Assembly (NCBI RefSeq): GCF_026183675.1
Contig: NZ_JAPIVK010000022.1
Location: forward strand, 1 to 64,000
Direction of reading: 5' to 3'
Length of the DNA stretch: 64,000 bases
Origin: Microbulbifer halophilus
GTDB taxonomy: Bacteria; Pseudomonadota; Gammaproteobacteria; Pseudomonadales; Cellvibrionaceae
Shown in pieces: positions 53,560-62,646 of the stretch (positions are counted from its first letter, which is position 1; each line of letters begins with the position of its first letter). The notes beneath the pieces were generated by a model. It searched no databases and was not told the origin of the DNA. It saw nothing but the letters and a program-made list of their open reading frames with translations. The position numbers and the translations under genes were made by a program.

Positions 53560-56500
53560 TCAGGGCGCGAAATCGTAACTGACAATAAATTGGTGTTTGC
53601 CCGCCGGCAGCACCAGCGGGCCCGGGCGGTCGATGGGGAAGGTCACGCGGCCGTCGTCCCGGTCGAAGCGACCGCTGGCGAGCGGGGTGTCCGCATCGTC
53701 CAGCCTGCCGTCGCCGTCCCTGTCCCAGTGGAGTTCCGCCAGCGCGATATCCGCCCTGTCGTCACCGGCGCCGGAGGCCCGCAGGGTCAGGGAGGACAGT
53801 TCCGATTCCACATCCGCCTCCATGACAAACGCCTGCACCACCACATTTTCCTGTCCGCGTTCGACGCGGACGTCGCCGGTGTCGAGGGCGGTGAATGCCG
53901 CCGCCCCGCTGCCGGTCTCGGAATAGCGCGGGTTCAGCGGCCGTGCGTCGGCGGCATCCACCGCGCCGTCGCTGTCGCTGTCCACGGCCCGCGCGGCGTC
54001 GCCACCCAGGACGAAGGCGCCGCGAATGGTGTTGACCAGGCGGTTGCCGCTGTCGCTGGCGGCGGTGAGACGCAGGTGGGCGATGGCGGCACCGTCGAAC
54101 TCTGGCAGGGCCGCGCGGTATGCCCGGTCTTCCCGCACCGCCTCCAGGGGCTGCCAGTCGCCGTCGTCCAGGGCCAGTTCCAGCGACAACTGCGCCGACG
54201 TGCGCACCAACAGTTCACCGTCACTTTGGGCGTAGCTGGACACTTTCCCGCCTTCCAGCAGTGCCACCATGTCGATGCGCGGTGTGGCAGCGCCGTCCAG
54301 GGTGGACAGCTGCAGTTCGGCGGTGGAGCGGTAATCGATATCGTCCACCGCGGTGGGGTACTCGAACCGCACGCGCACCCGCTGGCAGCCGCCGCCGTAG
54401 GAGAACAGCCGCGGCCGATTCAGCGTCCCCCCGGCAATCTGGTTGCCGGTCTCCAGGCAACGGGCGTTGTAGCGGATATCGCGCCGGTAGCCGTTGCCCC
54501 AACTGTCCATCACCGCCTGCTGGGTGGCGTCGCCGTTGACGCTGGGTTCCAGCAGTGGGCCGCCACCACTGTTGCGCAGCCCGCCGGCCCAGAAGCGGAG
54601 CCCGCGGCCGAACATCAGGGGCGCATTGGGCCGCTGCAGCACCGGCGCCGCCGGCGCGCTGTCGGATTCGCTGCGGCGCAGCTTGCGGTAGCGCTCCCGC
54701 CCCACGGCGAATTCCAGCGAACCGGCCTGCAGCGAGCCGTCGCTGTCGATACCGATATTCAGGTAAGTGGGCCAGCTCTCCAGCGCCCCGTCGTTGCCGT
54801 GCAGGGTGAGCAGGGTGGCGTCATTGCGCCGGGGGACGACGCTGCGCTCGTCCCGGTGGACCTCGCCGCCGGGCCGGTAGCTGCCGGGGGCAAACGCCAG
54901 GCTGTAGCCCTGTTGCCGCCAGCGGGCGCTGTTGACCAGCATCCGCACACTGCCGTAGCCGGACAGATCGAAGCCGAGATCCGCAAACAGGCCCCGCTGG
55001 CTGTGTTTCAGCAGGTAGAGCTGGCGGTCCTGCGGGTGGTTACCGGTCTTTTCGGCGAGGCCGAAATAGTCCAGCCGGAAGCCATCGGAGAGGTTGTGGA
55101 TGGCGCTCATCGACTGGCCGCGGCCGAATACCCGGCGGTAGTGCTGCTGCGGGTAGTCCCGGTGGGTCAGCTCCACCACCTGGCTGACAAACTGCAGCGG
55201 CTTGCCGTCCGGGGTGGTCGGCGTCGTCACGGCAAAGCCGCCCCCGCCGGCGGGAAATACCAGCGGGCCGTCGGACGCGCGCACATTTTCCGCAACCTGG
55301 ATGGTGTCATTGTGCTCGGCGGCGAACAGGACGTGCACCGGCCCGTCGCGGGTGGCCAGGGTGAGCCGGGGGCGGTCGCTCTCGAAGCTGGCCAGGGCCG
55401 AGGAAGTCTGCCCGCCGGCGCCGAACGCCGTGGCCGAGTAGGACCAGTAATTCTCCGGCGCATTCTCCTGGCTCAGTTCCAGCAGTTCCGCGCGGTGGAA
55501 GGCCACCGGCAGCTCCACCGATTGTCCGTCGGCAGTGAAGCGCAGCGCGCCGCTGTAGGCGCGGTGCAGGTCCTGCGGATAGTCGACCCGGCCGGGGTCC
55601 ACGCGCAGTGCCACCGACTGGCTACTGTAGCCGTTGGGGCCGAGGGTGAAACGGCTGTTTTCCGGGGTCAGCGCGGCGCCCGCAGGCAGTTCGCCGGTAT
55701 CCTCCACCCCGATTTCCACCTGCGCCGCGAGGTTCTTCACCGTCACCGCGGCGCTCTTGCCGGTGTCTGCGTCGGTGAAGTAACCCCGGTAAAGGGCGGC
55801 GGGGCTGACCAGGAACGGCGCCTGCGCCGCCGCCAGGGCATCCAACTGGCCGTTCCCCGCCGCCTGGATGCCGCCGCTGGCGGGGGCGGCCCAGTTCACC
55901 AGCAGGGATTTGATTTCGGCGCTGTCCAGCCGCGGATAGCGCTGGCGCATCAGCGCCGCCGCGCCCGCCACATGGGGCGCCGCCAGGGAGGTGCCGGAGC
56001 TGCTGGCGTAGCCGCCGCCCGGGACGGTGCTGCGCACCGCCACCCCCGGCGCCGTCAGCTCGGGCTTGATCGAGGTGGCGTCCGGTTCCAGTCCGCCGGC
56101 GAAGAGCCCCCGGGCGCTGAAGGCGGGAACCCGCCCCTCATTGTCCACCGCCCCCACGGTCAGCACCCGCTGCGCCGAGCCGGGCGCCTCGATGGTGTCG
56201 TAACCGGGCCCGGTATTGCCCGCCGCGGCGACCACCACCGTCCCGGCGCGCACGGCGGCATTGGCGGCCGCGGAAATGGCCGAGCTGTTGCCACCGGGCA
56301 TGCCCAGGCTGATGTTGATCACGTCCACCGCGTCGTCGGTGGCCGGATCGCCGTCCGGGTCCAGCGCCGCCTCGATGGCCGCGATCACGTCGCTGGTGTA
56401 GCCGCCGCCGTCGCTGTCCAGCACCTTGTAGGCATAGAGCTGCGCCCCCGGCGCCACGCCCCGCAGCGAGCCGTCCGCGGCGGCGACACCCGCCACCAGG

Positions 56501-57123
56501 GTGCCATGGCGGTAGTCGTCCATGGGGTCGTCATCGTCGTTGACGAAGTCGTGGCCACCCACCACCTTGCAGCCGGGGCCGAAGCAGCCGCCCAGGTCCG
56601 GGTGGGTGTAGTCGATACCGCTGTCGATCACCGCGATACTGGTTCCCTCGCCGGTGAGCGCTCGGCCGCCGCCGTCGGACAGGGCCCACACCTGCGGCGC
56701 CCGCACCTGTTCGACGCTGTCGCCGCCCAGGGCGTGCACCCGGTGGTCCAGGGTCACGCCGCGGACCTCGGGCAGGGCGGCGATATCGTCGATATCAGCG
56801 GCCCTGGCCGAGGTGACGATGGCGTTGAGCGCGCGGGTAAAACGTCGGGGACTACCCTGCGGGGCCCGCGCCGCCAGTCCGCGGCGGCGCAGCTTGTCCA
56901 GCAGCAGCCCCTGGCGCCGGGCGCGCTCCCGGTGCCGGGCCACCAGCTCCCGCAGGGCGGGCCGGGCGGGAGCCGACTCCTCACCCGCGAGCCGGACGCG
57001 CTCCTCCAGCTGGATAATGATGCGCCGCGCGCCGTCACGCGGCTCCGCAGCCCAAACCTCATTGCAAAAGATGACCGCCAGGACAGCGGCAATTCCCCCA
57101 AACCAGACCTTCTTGTTGTACAT
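53560..57123 (-). CDS. Large secreted S8 (subtilisin-like) serine peptidase
   Basis: An 1187-aa protein. A signal peptide (about 1-26) and a propeptide-like region (to about 130) precede a subtilase domain with Asp167 (AVIDSGIDYTHPDL), His206 (DYRHGTLVAG), Asn303 (AAAGNTGPG) and Ser379 (SGTSLAAPHVAG), the complete catalytic set. The large C-terminal half (about 430-1187) appears to be beta-rich repeats or Ig-like modules of unknown binding function, with a calcium-type run DSDSDGAVDAADARP and LDRDGDGRLDDAD near the end. It degrades extracellular protein. It lies 16 bp upstream of the small lipoprotein and is divergent from another S8 gene. Confidence 0.9.
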   Translation of the reverse strand: MYNKKVWFGGIAAVLAVIFCNEVWAAEPRDGARRIIIQLEERVRLAGEESAPARPALRELVARHRERARRQGLLLDKLRRRGLAARAPQGSPRRFTRALNAIVTSARAADIDDIAALPEVRGVTLDHRVHALGGDSVEQVRAPQVWALSDGGGRALTGEGTSIAVIDSGIDYTHPDLGGCFGPGCKVVGGHDFVNDDDDPMDDYRHGTLVAGVAAADGSLRGVAPGAQLYAYKVLDSDGGGYTSDVIAAIEAALDPDGDPATDDAVDVINISLGMPGGNSSAISAAANAAVRAGTVVVAAAGNTGPGYDTIEAPGSAQRVLTVGAVDNEGRVPAFSARGLFAGGLEPDATSIKPELTAPGVAVRSTVPGGGYASSSGTSLAAPHVAGAAALMRQRYPRLDSAEIKSLLVNWAAPASGGIQAAGNGQLDALAAAQAPFLVSPAALYRGYFTDADTGKSAAVTVKNLAAQVEIGVEDTGELPAGAALTPENSRFTLGPNGYSSQSVALRVDPGRVDYPQDLHRAYSGALRFTADGQSVELPVAFHRAELLELSQENAPENYWSYSATAFGAGGQTSSALASFESDRPRLTLATRDGPVHVLFAAEHNDTIQVAENVRASDGPLVFPAGGGGFAVTTPTTPDGKPLQFVSQVVELTHRDYPQQHYRRVFGRGQSMSAIHNLSDGFRLDYFGLAEKTGNHPQDRQLYLLKHSQRGLFADLGFDLSGYGSVRMLVNSARWRQQGYSLAFAPGSYRPGGEVHRDERSVVPRRNDATLLTLHGNDGALESWPTYLNIGIDSDGSLQAGSLEFAVGRERYRKLRRSESDSAPAAPVLQRPNAPLMFGRGLRFWAGGLRNSGGGPLLEPSVNGDATQQAVMDSWGNGYRRDIRYNARCLETGNQIAGGTLNRPRLFSYGGGCQRVRVRFEYPTAVDDIDYRSTAELQLSTLDGAATPRIDMVALLEGGKVSSYAQSDGELLVRTSAQLSLELALDDGDWQPLEAVREDRAYRAALPEFDGAAIAHLRLTAASDSGNRLVNTIRGAFVLGGDAARAVDSDSDGAVDAADARPLNPRYSETGSGAAAFTALDTGDVRVERGQENVVVQAFVMEADVESELSSLTLRASGAGDDRADIALAELHWDRDGDGRLDDADTPLASGRFDRDDGRVTFPIDRPGPLVLPAGKHQFIVSYDFAP

Positions 57124-57622
57124 CTCGAAAGAATCCGCAGCTTGTTATTTCGCGATGGCGCAAAATAGCACATTTTTTAAGCAATGTTTATTTTTCAGGC
57201 TTTTGTGGCAAATTGTGTCACGATTGATCGCCAGTTAGTCAGCGGCAGGTTGGAGTACGGAAATCCGGTTGGAGCGGTCAGGAGGTACCGGGGTGGGATC
57301 GCGATACCTGGCGGCGACAAGACATGCGCCGCCGCAGGGGAAATCTCAGGCGGCCATAGGAATCGACGAAACAGAAAGGTATGTCCTCACAGAGGGCGGT
57401 AAAGATAAACAAATAATTTATAAATTCTGAAATTACGTTACAGAAATAAGGCTTGTCGATTGGCAAACGATCACTGGCTGCTACTATCACTCCACCACCA
57501 GCGGTCGGTGGCTCCGCGCCTTTCCGCAGATGTTGTCGCTGTTCGGGTACGCGGGACACCGGGTGGCCAACTATTCCAATAATGTCATTTCAATTATAAA
57601 AATATTTTTTCGGAGCATTATA
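57124..57622. promoter_or_regulatory. Divergent region between two subtilase genes
   Basis: This 499-bp gap must hold promoters for both S8 genes and a long leader for the plus-strand one. AT-rich tracts lie at about 57165-57190 and 57405-57440, and again at 57585-57620. A 7-bp GC hairpin (57310-57333) sits in the middle. No intact gene and no recognisable riboswitch are seen. Confidence 0.4.
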
Positions 57623-59194
<1,572 letters not shown>

Positions 59195-59212
59195 AAGGCA
59201 GTTGCCGCAACC

Positions 59213-59249
59213 ACGAAAAAGGGAGGCCGATATAGCCTCCCTTTTTCGT
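59213..59249 (+). terminator. Strong rho-independent terminator after the S8 gene
   Basis: Perfect 15-bp arms (59213-59227 and 59235-59249), 7-nt loop, GC-rich core GGGAGGC/GCCTCCC and a TTTTT run. Its A-rich left arm makes it bidirectional. Confidence 0.92.
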
Positions 59250-59259
59250 TTATTAATAC

Positions 59260-59375
59260 GTGCATAAGTAGCCCGACATGGAATTTCAGACACGCTGTAA
59301 ATACATCCGTGTACGCTCGTAATCGGCATCCATGCCTCATACGGTCCGAAATTCCATGTCGGGCTACTTATGCAC
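59260..59375. repeat. Perfect 28-bp inverted repeat with a 60-nt loop
   Basis: Arms 59260-59287 and 59348-59375 are exact inverted complements (GTGCATAAGTAGCCCGACAT and on). The loop contains GTAAATACATCCGTGTACGC and GGCATCCATGCC-like motifs. The element is far longer and more exact than the other palindromes here. Confidence 0.8.
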
Positions 59376-59378
59376 TCC

Positions 59379-59531
59379 TTAGTAAATCACCTTCCCTTGA
59401 AACCACCCCTTACCGGCTACCCGGAACGGCTTGTTTCTGTTTCTCCGGCATTTCCCGATTGCTGTTGAAGCCGACAATACCCAGATAAAGAACAGCACGG
59501 AAAGAACCAGTAATTTGTAAATCAATCGCAT
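59379..59531 (-). CDS. Probable 50-aa membrane peptide
   Basis: A minus-strand ORF coding MRLIYKLLVLSVLFFIWVLS and then a short basic tail with GKCRRNRNKPFRVAGKGWFQ, ending GKVIY. One N-terminal hydrophobic helix or signal and a cationic C terminus are typical of real small membrane proteins. GGAA lies about 9 nt before the ATG. Its stop is just 3 nt from the 28-bp inverted repeat, which could serve as its 3' end. No family is recognised. Confidence 0.45.
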   Translation of the reverse strand: MRLIYKLLVLSVLFFIWVLSASTAIGKCRRNRNKPFRVAGKGWFQGKVIY

Positions 59532-59684
59532 TGTGCAATTCCGGTTCGCAACCTTGTAATTTCCGCTGGTGATCAGTTTACCGCAGGTGGTATTTCAAAT
59601 TCACCGTTGCGGCCAGTAGTGCGGCCGCATCAATCTGTGGTTAAATGTTGGCCCGCTATAACGATTGGAAACCTGCACTCGCCT

Positions 59685-59915
59685 ATGGAACTGGAATTTC
59701 TCACCGCCACCCTCTTCAACCTGGGTATCAACCTGCTGTACACACTGCTGTCGCTGTTTATCGGCATCGTTGCGCTGATGGTGATCGACCGCAAGCTGTT
59801 GCGCAGCGTGGATATCGAGGGCGAGCTGAAAAACGGTAATATCGCCGTGGCCATTTTCGCTTCGACCATCCTGGTCTTCGTCGCACTGATTATTTCCTTC
59901 GGCCTGAAGGGTTAG
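59685..59915 (+). CDS. DUF350 family membrane protein
   Basis: A 76-aa protein with two membrane helices (about 8-32 and 53-73) around the conserved polar loop DRKLLRSVDIEGELKNGNIA, followed by VAIFASTILVF, the DUF350 pattern. Function unknown. The ATG at 59685 starts the first helix; the ribosome site is weak. The transglutaminase-like gene follows after 6 bp, so the two form an operon. Confidence 0.8.
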   Translation: MELEFLTATLFNLGINLLYTLLSLFIGIVALMVIDRKLLRSVDIEGELKNGNIAVAIFASTILVFVALIISFGLKG

Positions 59916-59921
59916 TGATCA

Positions 59922-60755
59922 ATGCGATTCTGGTTACTCCCCGCTTGCATCGCCCTGGTATTGATGGCACCGGAAGTACTGGTGCGCCTCGGCCAACCGG
60001 ACTCCGCGGCGGAGGGCCTGGTGCGCGAACGGATGGAAGCCGCCCTGAACCGGCAGATGGCCGTGGGCGATTCCGCCGGCGATCACAAGGATCGCCAGCG
60101 CGGCGTGGTGCGGGTGAGCGGTACCGGCCGGCCCCTGTCGGAAGACTATGTACAGCGGGCAGTGGCAAAGCGTTCTGAAGCGCAGAGTGCCTATGTCTCG
60201 GTCTGGAACTGGCAGGGAATTCCCGAGGTGACCGCCTCGGCGCGCGGCCTGGACAAGAAGCACCACTTCGCCAACAGCTACCTGGTGGGCTTCCGCCCCT
60301 TCAAGACACGACAGCTCTGGGTACCGCTTTACACCCTGGCGATCCGCAAGAAATACCAGCGCGACCACCTGCAGTACGCCGGTCTCTCCGACATCTGGCA
60401 GACCTCCCGCCAGGCCTTCTACCAGAAGCGCGGCGACTGCGAGGATCACGCGATACTGCTGGCGGACTGGCTGATCGAACTGGGCATCGACGCCCGCGTG
60501 GCCATGGGCACCCACAAGGGCCAGGGCCACGCCTGGGTGGTAGCGATCGTCGACGACACCGAATACCTGCTGGAGGCCACCAGCAAGCGGCGTATCTCCA
60601 GTTGGAAGGCCCTGCCGCTGGCCGCGTTGGCGGAGGACTACGACGTCGAATTCCAGTTCAACCGCCACTATTTCTGGGCCCTGAAAGACAATAAACCCAC
60701 GCGCAAATACCGCGGCAGTCACTGGGTGAAGAAGTCGCAGTTTATCCGTAGCTGA
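59922..60755 (+). CDS. Transglutaminase-like cysteine peptidase-fold protein, exported
   Basis: A 277-aa protein with an N-terminal hydrophobic signal or anchor (residues 1-17). A transglutaminase-like core follows: QKRGDCEDHAILLADWLIEL carries the catalytic Cys, GHAWVVAIVDDTEYLLEATS the His and Asp/Glu. This is the Cys-His-Asp arrangement of periplasmic transglutaminase-like proteins; they may be peptidases or scaffold proteins. It begins 6 bp after the DUF350 stop and is probably co-translated. Substrate unknown. Confidence 0.8.
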   Translation: MRFWLLPACIALVLMAPEVLVRLGQPDSAAEGLVRERMEAALNRQMAVGDSAGDHKDRQRGVVRVSGTGRPLSEDYVQRAVAKRSEAQSAYVSVWNWQGIPEVTASARGLDKKHHFANSYLVGFRPFKTRQLWVPLYTLAIRKKYQRDHLQYAGLSDIWQTSRQAFYQKRGDCEDHAILLADWLIELGIDARVAMGTHKGQGHAWVVAIVDDTEYLLEATSKRRISSWKALPLAALAEDYDVEFQFNRHYFWALKDNKPTRKYRGSHWVKKSQFIRS

Positions 60756-60838
60756 TCTTTCCCTCACCGCCGCTCCCTGTCGGCCAATTCAGCGCAATAT
60801 CACCTATATTTCGGCTATCACTCACCGGAACGATAGCC

Positions 60839-62521
60839 ATGACCACTGCCGAAGAACAGTACCGCAAACTCGAAGGAAAACAGCTGCTGGAGATACTTTA
60901 CCGGCGGGAAAAGGATCAGGCCGACCGCGTCTACCTGCGGCAGATGATCGACCGTCAGTGGCGCGATTACAGCTGGGGCGAGGTCATGGACCGCAGCCGT
61001 CGGCTCGCGGCCTTCCTGAAAAAGCACTGCGACGCCGGCGACCGTGTCGCCATCCACGCCAAAAACTGCGCCGACTGGTTTGTGGCCGACTTCGCCATGA
61101 TGCTGGCGGGGATGATCAGCGTGCCGCTGTTTCCCAGCCAGTCCCGGGAGTCGATGGAATACGTGCTGGATCACAGCGAATCAAGGATGATCTTCGTCGG
61201 CGGCTCCGACAACAATGACAATATCCGCGACGCAGCGAAAGACCTGCCGAAGATCGCCATCCACCGCTGCGAGATCGACTGCGACTACCAGATAGAAAAG
61301 ATCATCGAGGAGAACGAGCCGCTGCAGGAGTCTCCGGTCTATGAACCGGACCAGCTGTTTACGCTGATGTACACCTCTGGCACCACCGGCAAGCCGAAGG
61401 GTGTAATGCATACCTGGTCGGCGGTGACCTTCGCCGTGCCCAATATGATCCGCGGTTTCGGCTACAACGAGAACGATCGCTTCTTCTCCTACCTGCCCTT
61501 GTCCCACGCCGCCGAGCGCATCCTGGTGGAACTGCACAGCGTCTACTCCGGCACCCCGGTGCATTTCCCCGAATCCCTGGATACCTTTCTCGAGGACCTG
61601 CAGCGCACTCGACCGACGATGTTTTTCTCGGTGCCGCGGCTGTGGGGCAAATTCAAGGAAGGCGTCGACAACAAGATACCGCCATCACTACAGAAAGTCC
61701 TGCTGCACATCCCCGGCATCAACAACTGGCTGCGCAAAAAAGTTCAGAAAAACCTCGGACTCGACAAGGCGCGCCTGCTGGTCACAGGTGCCTCACCCAT
61801 TTCCGAGGACCTGCAGCGCTGGTATCACCGTATGGGGCTCATGCTCGCCGACGGCTACGGCACCACCGAAAATTTTATCTACGGCTGCATCACCCATATG
61901 GGCAAGAAGCCGGTACCGGGCACCGTGGGCAAGCCATTCTGGGATTGCGAAATCAGGATCGCCGACAACGGCGAGATACTGTTCAAAAGCGACGCCATCA
62001 TGCAGGGCTATTATCTGGAGCCGGAAAAAACCGCCGAGACACTGAAAGACGGCTACTACCATACCGGCGACCGCGGCTTTGTCGACGACGACGGCCTTCT
62101 GCATCTGACCGGCCGCCTGTCCTCCAGCTTCAAGACCAGCAAGGGCAAGTTCGTGCAGCCATCGGAACTGGAGAAAAAATTCGGCGAGGAGACGATACTG
62201 GGCCAGATCTGCGTGCTGGGCCACGGCAGCGACCAGCCGCTGATGATAGCCAACCTGTCGGATTCCGGCCGCGAGCTGCCGCATAAAAAGGTTGCGGAAA
62301 AGCTGCGCCACCTGCTGGAGCAGGTCAACGATTCCCTGCGCCCGCATGAGCGGATCAAAACCCTTTTTATCGCCGAAGAAGAATGGACACCGGACAACGA
62401 ACTGGTGACGCCGACGCTGAAAGTCAAACGCGGCGCGATCGAGGACCGCTACGCGAGCTGGATCGAGCGGGATGAGAACAAGGGGCCGATTGTATGGGAG
62501 AGCGATAGCTTGGCAGAGTAA
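60839..62521 (+). CDS. AMP-dependent synthetase, long-chain acyl-CoA ligase type
   Basis: A 560-aa adenylate-forming enzyme: YTSGTTGKPKGVMHTWSAVT is the P-loop-like AMP-binding motif, SYLPLSHAAERILVE, LADGYGTTENFIYG the adenine site, and YHTGDRGFVDDDGLLHLTGR and the hinge follow. Domain style is that of long-chain fatty acyl-CoA synthetases; the chain length cannot be read from sequence. It activates a carboxylic acid with ATP and CoA. It is a single gene, 83 bp after the transglutaminase-like gene; the ribosome site is weak. A family A palindrome follows. Confidence 0.9.
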   Translation: MTTAEEQYRKLEGKQLLEILYRREKDQADRVYLRQMIDRQWRDYSWGEVMDRSRRLAAFLKKHCDAGDRVAIHAKNCADWFVADFAMMLAGMISVPLFPSQSRESMEYVLDHSESRMIFVGGSDNNDNIRDAAKDLPKIAIHRCEIDCDYQIEKIIEENEPLQESPVYEPDQLFTLMYTSGTTGKPKGVMHTWSAVTFAVPNMIRGFGYNENDRFFSYLPLSHAAERILVELHSVYSGTPVHFPESLDTFLEDLQRTRPTMFFSVPRLWGKFKEGVDNKIPPSLQKVLLHIPGINNWLRKKVQKNLGLDKARLLVTGASPISEDLQRWYHRMGLMLADGYGTTENFIYGCITHMGKKPVPGTVGKPFWDCEIRIADNGEILFKSDAIMQGYYLEPEKTAETLKDGYYHTGDRGFVDDDGLLHLTGRLSSSFKTSKGKFVQPSELEKKFGEETILGQICVLGHGSDQPLMIANLSDSGRELPHKKVAEKLRHLLEQVNDSLRPHERIKTLFIAEEEWTPDNELVTPTLKVKRGAIEDRYASWIERDENKGPIVWESDSLAE

Positions 62522-62539
62522 ACCAGCCGCGGCCCCGAC

Positions 62540-62615
62540 TGCAGAAGCCTGCCCTGCAGGCGATTGGCAGAGGGGGCAGCGTCCCGAGATTCGCCTGCAA
62601 GGCAAGCTCCCACAG
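62540..62615. repeat. Family A palindrome copy
   Basis: GCAGAAGCCTGCCCTGCAGGC and TTCGCCTGCAAGGCAAGCTC form imperfect arms of the type at 44-105. It lies between the convergent acyl-CoA synthetase and metalloprotease genes. Confidence 0.65.
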
Positions 62616-62646
62616 CGGACTCATCCCAAGTCGGTGCCATTCCGGA

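Noticed and set aside
53542-57168. A 1208-codon plus-strand frame opposite the large S8 gene
   Set aside because: The minus strand has signal peptide, full catalytic set and domain structure; the plus frame is Gln/Gly/Arg-rich shadow sequence.
57184-57402. A 72-codon ORF between the two S8 genes
   Set aside because: No ribosome site and an arginine/glycine-biased product; more likely untranslated leader sequence.
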